Assembly (NCBI GenBank): GCA_964251385.1
Contig: CAXUJK010000002.1
Coordinates: 620,001-684,000 of the forward strand
Length of the DNA: 64,000 nt
Origin: CADCVW01 sp964251385
Lineage (GTDB): Bacteria > Pseudomonadota > Alphaproteobacteria > Sphingomonadales > Sphingomonadaceae
Direction of reading: 5' to 3'
Positions 58,691-64,000 of the stretch are shown here, in pieces. Under the pieces are notes generated by a model that saw only the letters and a list, made by a program, of their open reading frames with translations, did not search any database and was not told the origin of the DNA. Positions within the stretch are counted from its first letter, which is position 1. Every line of letters begins with the position of its first letter. Position numbers and translations under genes: made by a program.

Positions 58691-59940
58691 CCGCATTGCG
58701 CGCCTGGACCGCGATCCCGCTGTGGAAGCGCGTTCTGGCGGGGCTCGCGCTCGGCCTGCTGTTCGCCGCCGTCTGGCCCGCGGGCACGCCGTACGTCGCG
58801 TTCATGGGCGACCTGTTCGTGCGCGCGATCCGCATGCTCGTCGCGCCCATCGTCCTCGTCACGATCGCGTCCGGCATCACCGCGCTCGCCGATCCCAAAC
58901 GGCTCGGATCCTTGGGCGGCCGCACGATCGGGCTGTTCGCCGCCACGACCGCCGTGGCCGTGTCCGTCGGCATCGGGGTCGCGACGCTTGTGCAGCCGGG
59001 CGTCGGCGCGCCGCTGGGCACCGCCGCGCCGCACCCGCTGGGCGATCCCGTAACTCCCTACGACCAACTGATCGGTATCGTCCCCCTCAACATCGTCGAC
59101 GCGCTCGCCAAGGGCGACATGCTCGCGCTCATCTTCGTCGCGATCCTGCTCGGCGTCGGCACCGTGGTCGCGGGCGAGCCCGGCCGCCCGTTCGCGCGCG
59201 GGCTGCAGTCGCTCTCGGCGGTGTTGTTGAAGGTCGTCGGGATCGTGATGGAGGCGACCCCGTTCGGCGTCTTCGCGCTGATCGCCAACGCGGTCGCCGC
59301 CAACGGTGCCGCGGTCTTCGTCAACGTCGGCTGGCTCGCGCTGGCGGTCGTGCTCGGCTCCGCGATCCAGTTACTGGTCGTGCACAGCCTACTGCTGCGC
59401 TTCGTCGCCAAGCTCCCCGTGCTGCCTTTCTTCCGCGGCATCGTCGACGCGCTCGCCGTCGCCTTCTCGACCGCGTCGAGCGCCGCGACGCTCCCCGTCG
59501 CGATGCGCGTCGCCGAGCGCAACTTGGGCATCGCCCGCCCGATCTACTCGACCGTCCTGCCGCTAGGCGCGAGCATCGGCAAGGACGGGACCGCCATGTA
59601 CGTCGGCCTGCTCAGCATGTTCGCGCTGCAGGCGTTCGGCACGCCGCTCACCCCCGCCGTTTACGGCCTCGTCCTCCTGACGGGCGCGCTCGCCGCGTTC
59701 GGCACCGCGCCCGTGCCCTCCGCTTCGCTCTTCATGCTTGCCGCCGTGCTGTCCGCCGTCGGCGTCGCGCCCGAACAGACGGCGCTGGTGGTCGGCTTCG
59801 TCCTTCCCTTCGACCGCCTGCTCGACATGACCCGCACCGTCCCCAGCGCGAGCGCAAACCTCGCGGTCGCGACGGCGGTCGCGCGGCTCGAAGGCGAACT
59901 CGACAAGGGCGTGTACCGGGGCGACACGGCCCGCCTGTAA
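58681..59940 (+). CDS. dicarboxylate/amino acid:cation symporter (glutamate type)
   Basis: This 419-residue DAACS-family carrier has about eight helices and re-entrant loops. Landmarks are FVRAIRMLVAPIVLVTIASG, the serine-rich hairpin AFSTASSAATLPVAM, LPLGASIGKDGTAMY and FDRLLDMTRTVPSASANLAV. The ATG at 58681 overlaps the end of the amidohydrolase gene; a GTG two codons later is an alternative. Family members move glutamate, aspartate or C4-dicarboxylates. As the last gene of the dgcN-dgcA unit it probably imports D-glutamate or a related acid. Confidence 0.9.
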   Translation: MPVTALRAWTAIPLWKRVLAGLALGLLFAAVWPAGTPYVAFMGDLFVRAIRMLVAPIVLVTIASGITALADPKRLGSLGGRTIGLFAATTAVAVSVGIGVATLVQPGVGAPLGTAAPHPLGDPVTPYDQLIGIVPLNIVDALAKGDMLALIFVAILLGVGTVVAGEPGRPFARGLQSLSAVLLKVVGIVMEATPFGVFALIANAVAANGAAVFVNVGWLALAVVLGSAIQLLVVHSLLLRFVAKLPVLPFFRGIVDALAVAFSTASSAATLPVAMRVAERNLGIARPIYSTVLPLGASIGKDGTAMYVGLLSMFALQAFGTPLTPAVYGLVLLTGALAAFGTAPVPSASLFMLAAVLSAVGVAPEQTALVVGFVLPFDRLLDMTRTVPSASANLAVATAVARLEGELDKGVYRGDTARL

Positions 59941-59965
59941 GGCGACGCGGCCGGGTTCGAGCCTC

Positions 59966-61366
59966 TTACCGCAAAAGCTTCGCAAGCGCGCGGCGATCGA
60001 CCTTGGACCCGTGCCGCCGGTCGACGGGAACGTCTTCGATGTGGACCACCTCGTCGGCTCCCAGCTTTGCTGCCGCCTCGCGCCATGCGGACAGGAAGCG
60101 CGCGTCGCCTGCAATGGCGAGCACCGCGACCGTGCCGCGGGCGGCGAGCGCGGCGCTCCGGACACCAGGCCACAGGCGCGCGGGCGCTTCGATCTCGAAC
60201 GGCCACAGCGCGCCGACCCGCCCGTCGACGCGGCCCCGCAACCACAGCCGGCCTTCCGCATCGAAGCGCCCGCCGTCGCCCGTGCGGTGCCAAACGGTGC
60301 CGTCCGCGTCGCGAATTTTGGTCGCGGCGTCTTGGGCCGGATCGACATAGCCCCGGACGACGTGATCGCCCGCGACGAGGATCTCGTCGTCGACGATCTT
60401 CACGCGCGCCGCCTGAGCGGGGGTGCCCGCGAGAAGGCCGCCGCCGCCGCGCATTTCGGCCCAATCGCGCTCCGTCATGTCGCGCGCATGTTGGTGCGCG
60501 ATGGGCTCGGCTTCGGTCGACCCGTAGACCGCGACGACGTCGAGGTCGGGCGAACGCTCCTGCAGCCGCGCGACCAGGTCGGGAAAGACGGGCCCGCCGC
60601 CCGTGAACAGCGTGTGCACCGCGTCCGGCACGCCCACGTCCGCGAGCTTGGCAGCGATCGCGGGGCTCAGCAGCAGCCGCGTTGCGCCGTGGCGTTCCGC
60701 ATGACGGCGGATCGCGCGGGGAACGGCGTCGGCGGGCGCGGACAGCCGCCAGTTGGGCAGCAGCGACGTGATCCCCTGGCCGAGATTGGCGATGACGAAG
60801 ACCGGGAAGGCGACAAGGTCGATTTCCGCGCGCGGCGAGGCGAGGAGGGGGGCGAGCGCGCGGTCTTGCGCGGCCAGGAACCCGTGGCTGCGCGCGATCG
60901 CCTTGGGTTCGCCGGTCGATCCGCTGGTGAACGAGATCAGCGCGTGCGCCTCGGGCGGCAGGTCGACGATGTCGGTCGTTCCGGTCCCGGCTTGCATGCG
61001 CAACTGGAGCGGGGCGGGGGCGAGCACGCGGAGCAGCCGATACCATCCGGAGGCAAGGAATGCGCGCGGCCGTGTCGCGGCGGCGGCGTGGCGCAGGCCG
61101 GCGAGCCCGAGCGCGGGTTCGGGAAAGACGACGGCCGCGCCCAGCCGCCACAACCCGGCGAGCGCCGCGTACAGGTCGGCATCGAGCGGCATGGCGAGCA
61201 GGACGCGATCGCCCTCGCGCAAACCCCGCGCGCGCCACGTCGCGGCGAGCGCGGCCGCGCGTGCGTCGAGCTCGCCATATGTCTTCGCGCGGCCGCGGCC
61301 GTCGATGATCGCGATCCGCTCCGGATGCGCCGCGACCCGGCTCGCGAACGCGGCGAGCAGGTTCAA
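59966..61366 (-). CDS. AMP-forming acyl/aryl ligase of the BtaA-like operon
   Basis: This 466-residue adenylate-forming enzyme has SFTSGSTGEPKAIARSH (phosphate loop), VYGSTEAEPIAHQ (A5), WHRTGDGGRFDAEGRLW (A7) and RRHGSKVDRRAL with the A10 lysine. The TTG start overlaps the upstream stop in TTGA. The protein resembles ligases next to fatty-acid or olefin genes, but the acid substrate cannot be read. It is the last gene of a four-gene coupled operon with a BtaA-like enzyme, so it may activate an acid that is joined to a lipid headgroup or amine. It is unrelated by position to the PYP ligase. Confidence 0.85.
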   Translation of the reverse strand: MNLLAAFASRVAAHPERIAIIDGRGRAKTYGELDARAAALAATWRARGLREGDRVLLAMPLDADLYAALAGLWRLGAAVVFPEPALGLAGLRHAAAATRPRAFLASGWYRLLRVLAPAPLQLRMQAGTGTTDIVDLPPEAHALISFTSGSTGEPKAIARSHGFLAAQDRALAPLLASPRAEIDLVAFPVFVIANLGQGITSLLPNWRLSAPADAVPRAIRRHAERHGATRLLLSPAIAAKLADVGVPDAVHTLFTGGGPVFPDLVARLQERSPDLDVVAVYGSTEAEPIAHQHARDMTERDWAEMRGGGGLLAGTPAQAARVKIVDDEILVAGDHVVRGYVDPAQDAATKIRDADGTVWHRTGDGGRFDAEGRLWLRGRVDGRVGALWPFEIEAPARLWPGVRSAALAARGTVAVLAIAGDARFLSAWREAAAKLGADEVVHIEDVPVDRRHGSKVDRRALAKLLR

Positions 61367-62181
61367 CGGCGGCCGAACAGGCTGTAGCGGCGGAACACTC
61401 GGCCGGCATGCTGCGCGCTGCGTTCCAGCGAAACATTGTCGACATGCATCAGCGCGTGGACGACGTGCGCGTAGCCGAGTTCGCGCGCGGTTTCGTGGAA
61501 GGCGTGGGCGAGAAGGTGGCCGACGCCCGAACGAGCGCCGGCGTAGGTCTTCAGGATCGCGGTGTTCGGCGAAGCGCCCTGCAGACGGTCCGGAATACCG
61601 AACAGGAACCCGGCCAGATCGTCCCTGTCGGACATCGCGAACAGGACGAGGCGCGGGTCGATCAGCGGCAGCAGCGGCCGGTACAGGTCGAGAAACGCGT
61701 CGCGACCGATCGGCTTGAAGAACCTCTTGTCCGCGAACGACGCGCCCGACAGCGCGAACAGCCGGTCGAGCATCGGCTCCGCGCCTGTGCCGTCCCAAGG
61801 CACGACCGAGATACCGGGAACGAGAGGGGCGGGGGTACCGGGCCGCGGGACGAGAGCACGGCTGGAGACGTAGTCGGCGACGCGGGCAAAACCTGCGGCG
61901 GCGAGCGCGGCGGCGTCGTGCGGGCCGGACACGGGCTCGAGCATGTACGGCGGCGAGCCGTCGCTCTCCGTCACCGCACGATACGGGTGCCACGTGTCCC
62001 CGTCCATCGGCGCGAGGACGGGCCTGCCGAGCTCCGCACAGGCGGCGCGCAGGAGTGCGGTCCCGCTCGCCGCGTCCAAGAATTCGAGCCTGCCAATGGC
62101 GGCGGCAGGCGAGCCGTTCCATGCGGGGCCGTCGGGCCAGATGCGGCAGCGCGCGCCGTCGTGTTCGAAGTCGTAGCTCAT
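61363..62181 (-). CDS. GNAT-like acetyltransferase
   Basis: This 272-residue protein has a C-terminal GNAT-like part with ARSGVGHLLAHAFHETARELGY (acetyl-CoA pyrophosphate loop and helix) and HVDNVSLERSAQHAGRVFRRY. The N-terminal ~130 residues are less conserved but keep a GNAT-like layout, so it may be a double-GNAT protein. The ATG lies in a four-base overlap with the upstream kinase-like gene, and its stop overlaps the TTG of the ligase. It probably acylates an amine made by the operon; the acceptor is unknown. Confidence 0.75.
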   Translation of the reverse strand: MSYDFEHDGARCRIWPDGPAWNGSPAAAIGRLEFLDAASGTALLRAACAELGRPVLAPMDGDTWHPYRAVTESDGSPPYMLEPVSGPHDAAALAAAGFARVADYVSSRALVPRPGTPAPLVPGISVVPWDGTGAEPMLDRLFALSGASFADKRFFKPIGRDAFLDLYRPLLPLIDPRLVLFAMSDRDDLAGFLFGIPDRLQGASPNTAILKTYAGARSGVGHLLAHAFHETARELGYAHVVHALMHVDNVSLERSAQHAGRVFRRYSLFGRR

Positions 62182-63497
62182 GCGATCACCGTTTGCGCGA
62201 GGTAGGCGGTCATGGGCACGACGCTGGCGACGGCGGCGATGCGTGGCGCGCGCCAACGGTCGAACCAGCCGGTGCGCGCCAGGATCGCGACCATCACGAT
62301 TGCCAGCGACACCGCCGCCGTTTCCGGCAATCCGATCGCCCATCGCGCGCCGCGCGGGCCGACCGACACGAGCAGGATGTACGCGCTCAGCACCCCGACG
62401 TAGCCCGCGATCACGAACCTCTTGTCCAATGCGAGCGCCATCAGGACGTAGGCGAGCAGCACGCCCGCCAGGCTCATGTTGTAAAGGTTGATCGCGGTCG
62501 GGCCGATCGTCTCGCCGACGAACAGCCACACGAGCGCGGCTCCGCCCAGCATCGCGATGAAGTCGAGATCGGCATGCCCGCTGCGGCACGGCCGCGCCTT
62601 CCGCGCCGCCAGATGCGCGAGCATGATCAGCGCGGGCAGCACGGTCCCGTAAGGTCCGGACACGCCCAGGAACGAGAAGATCGCGACCACGAACGCCCGG
62701 CTGGCATGCGCGCTCAGGCCCATGCGCGGGGCGAGCAGGACGATGAGCAGGATTGCCGAGAAGAACGCGGCGGCGAGGATGGCCAGCGTCTCGGGCGGCG
62801 CGCGCAGATATCCCATCAGGAACAGCTGGACGCAGATGGGGACGAACAGATTGTCCAGGCCCCGCCACGACACCGCCTCCACCGTCGCGCCGAACAGCGC
62901 GATGGCGAGAGACAGCACGACGACGTTGATCCGCGGCACGTCCGTGATCAACAGCAGCATGACCATGGCCAGGATCCACGTCACCGCGAAGAACGCGATC
63001 ACCCCTTCCCAGCTCTTGACCCCGTCCTCGATCGCGAAGCGGCGGCGGCCGTAGCTCGACCCGGTGAGCGCGGCGGCGGCGTCCGACAAGGCGACGATCG
63101 CGATCGGCAGCGCGTAGAGGATGTAAGCGTCCCCTGCCCGGAGGAAGACGAACCCGATCGCGAGCGCGAGCAGGACATCGCCCCAAGACCGCCGCTCGAC
63201 CGAGTGGATCGCCGCGCCCAGCCCGGTCGCACGTGATGCCGGACGGCGGAACCAGAGCATGAGCGCGATCGCGACGAGGATGAGCAGAACGACCGGCCAT
63301 CGCGCCTCGAACAGAAAGGGGAGGGTGAGCGCGTACAGCCCGACCGCGACGTGCACGCCCTTGCGCATGACCTCGCCCGACCAGCCGAGCCGCTGGCCCA
63401 GACGGCGGACGATCGCGATGAACCCGACGAGCGCGGCGACCGACCCGGCCAGGATCAGCAGCGCGGCGGCGACGCCTTGCGACCCGTCGAAGTTCAC
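62178..63497 (-). CDS. dolichol-kinase / CTP-transferase-like membrane protein
   Basis: The GTG at 63497 overlaps the upstream stop (GTGA), giving 439 residues with about 12 membrane helices. Family signatures are EVMRKGVHVAVGLYAL and GRRRFAIEDGVKSWEG, as in Sec59/dolichol kinase and bacterial phytol/polyprenol kinase proteins related to phosphatidate cytidylyltransferase. The C-terminal half has further helices of unknown role and a ETIGPTAINLYNMSLAG loop. It probably phosphorylates or activates a lipid alcohol, but the substrate is unknown. Tight overlaps on both sides show it is part of one operon with DUF3419, GNAT and ligase genes. Confidence 0.78.
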   Translation of the reverse strand: MNFDGSQGVAAALLILAGSVAALVGFIAIVRRLGQRLGWSGEVMRKGVHVAVGLYALTLPFLFEARWPVVLLILVAIALMLWFRRPASRATGLGAAIHSVERRSWGDVLLALAIGFVFLRAGDAYILYALPIAIVALSDAAAALTGSSYGRRRFAIEDGVKSWEGVIAFFAVTWILAMVMLLLITDVPRINVVVLSLAIALFGATVEAVSWRGLDNLFVPICVQLFLMGYLRAPPETLAILAAAFFSAILLIVLLAPRMGLSAHASRAFVVAIFSFLGVSGPYGTVLPALIMLAHLAARKARPCRSGHADLDFIAMLGGAALVWLFVGETIGPTAINLYNMSLAGVLLAYVLMALALDKRFVIAGYVGVLSAYILLVSVGPRGARWAIGLPETAAVSLAIVMVAILARTGWFDRWRAPRIAAVASVVPMTAYLAQTVIA

Positions 63498-64000
63498 GCG
63501 ACATCCTCGACGACGAAGTCCGAGTAGAAGAACGCCTTGTCGCGTGCTTTGAGCGGGTCGGCGATATCGCGGCGCTCGTGCACGTGGGCGCGACATGCGG
63601 GCGGCACGCGGCGCGGGGCCATCATGTTCCAGTAGACGAGTCGGGACCCGGGCGCGGACGCATCGAGGATGCGCGCGTAGGTGTCGCCGAATGCCTGCGG
63701 CGACATGTATTCGAAGATGTCGGACAGGTTCCAGCCGTCGACGTTCGCGCCGGGGGTGGCAACCGACTCGAGCGTGCCCTCGACGACGCGCAGGCGATCG
63801 AGCCTCGCCGCGATTGTCGCGTGATGTTCCGGCCGGAACGCGCGTGGGAGCGTGTCGCCATGCGTCCCCGTCATGATCCAGCTCAAATACGGATTGCCCG
63901 CCGGGTCGTTGGCGACGAACGCATGTTCGATGCGGCGCGCGACATGGGCGGAGACGCTGCCGTCGACCTGGTCGAAGAACGCGGGATCGCGCCCGAGCGC
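63494..64000 (-). CDS. BtaA-like DUF3419 protein (5' end outside window)
   Basis: The frame is open to the window end, so only the C-terminal ~168 residues are visible. They carry WNLSDIFEYMS and RLVYWNMMAPRRVPP, typical of DUF3419. This family includes BtaA, which transfers the 3-amino-3-carboxypropyl group of S-adenosylmethionine to diacylglycerol for betaine lipids. No BtaB-like methyltransferase is in view. The stop overlaps the next GTG. It heads, or is part of, a coupled operon with a lipid-kinase-like protein, a GNAT and a ligase, so a modified aminocarboxypropyl lipid is possible. Confidence 0.82.
   Translation of the reverse strand, partial: ALGRDPAFFDQVDGSVSAHVARRIEHAFVANDPAGNPYLSWIMTGTHGDTLPRAFRPEHHATIAARLDRLRVVEGTLESVATPGANVDGWNLSDIFEYMSPQAFGDTYARILDASAPGSRLVYWNMMAPRRVPPACRAHVHERRDIADPLKARDKAFFYSDFVVEDVA

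Noticed and set aside
1..64000. Search for CRISPR arrays, tRNA or rRNA genes, insertion sequences and prophage genes.
   Set aside because: No regularly spaced repeats, recognisable RNA genes, transposases or phage structural genes were seen by eye; this is not a substitute for a program scan.

Overview
The window is GC-rich, coding-dense and looks like a chromosomal segment of an alphaproteobacterium of the sphingomonad type: three large TonB-dependent receptors sit beside peptidase and glycosidase genes, and many genes overlap by 1-4 bases with GTG or TTG starts. No rRNA, tRNA, CRISPR array, insertion sequence or phage gene was recognised. The taxonomic call is inference.

Region 1 (1-1.9 kb) is the end of a GH1-like/RmlD-like fusion. 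Region 2 (2.0-8.7 kb) is a photoactive yellow protein (PYP) cluster. pyp leads a minus-strand group with two unrecognised genes. Tyrosine ammonia-lyase, which makes the chromophore p-coumarate, is divergent from pyp. A compact p-coumarate-activating ligase carries an N-terminal segment resembling an acyl carrier protein. A GAF-PAS-GGDEF-EAL protein follows tal, so light sensing may feed into cyclic-di-GMP.

Region 3 (8.8-15.5 kb) is a translationally coupled pair: a 1902-residue P-loop ATPase and a protein ending in an RNELAH (HEPN-like) motif. It may be an uncharacterised conflict or defence module. Region 4 (15.5-27.6 kb) is a beta-glucan utilisation locus: TonB receptor, GH16, beta-helix protein, LacI regulator, sugar transporter, GH3 and glucokinase. 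Two matching LacI-type operators lie at nearly the same distance from the receptor and GH3 starts. A decayed GH3 remnant lies opposite the receptor.

Region 5 (27.7-59.9 kb) is a large locus for peptides and D-amino acids. It holds two dgcN/dgcA pairs (D-glutamate N-acetyltransferase and N-acetyl-D-glutamate racemase families), two M19 dipeptidases, an M20-like protein, three beta-lactamase-fold hydrolases, S9, S13 and S15 peptidases, two amidohydrolases, two TonB receptors, a YkvI-like carrier and a dicarboxylate/glutamate symporter. An XRE-cupin regulator appears to act at two promoters with CAGGA/TCCTG half-sites (30.4 and 33.5 kb). A LysR regulator appears to act at two ATA-N9-TAT palindromes (50.2 and 55.1 kb). 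Together these suggest salvage of D-glutamate-containing peptides, possibly from peptidoglycan. Two genes here have apparent single-base deletions.

Region 6 (60.0-64.0 kb) is a tightly coupled minus-strand operon: a BtaA-like (DUF3419) enzyme cut by the window end, a dolichol-kinase-like membrane protein, a GNAT-like protein and an AMP-forming ligase. It is probably involved in lipid or conjugate biosynthesis, with unknown product.
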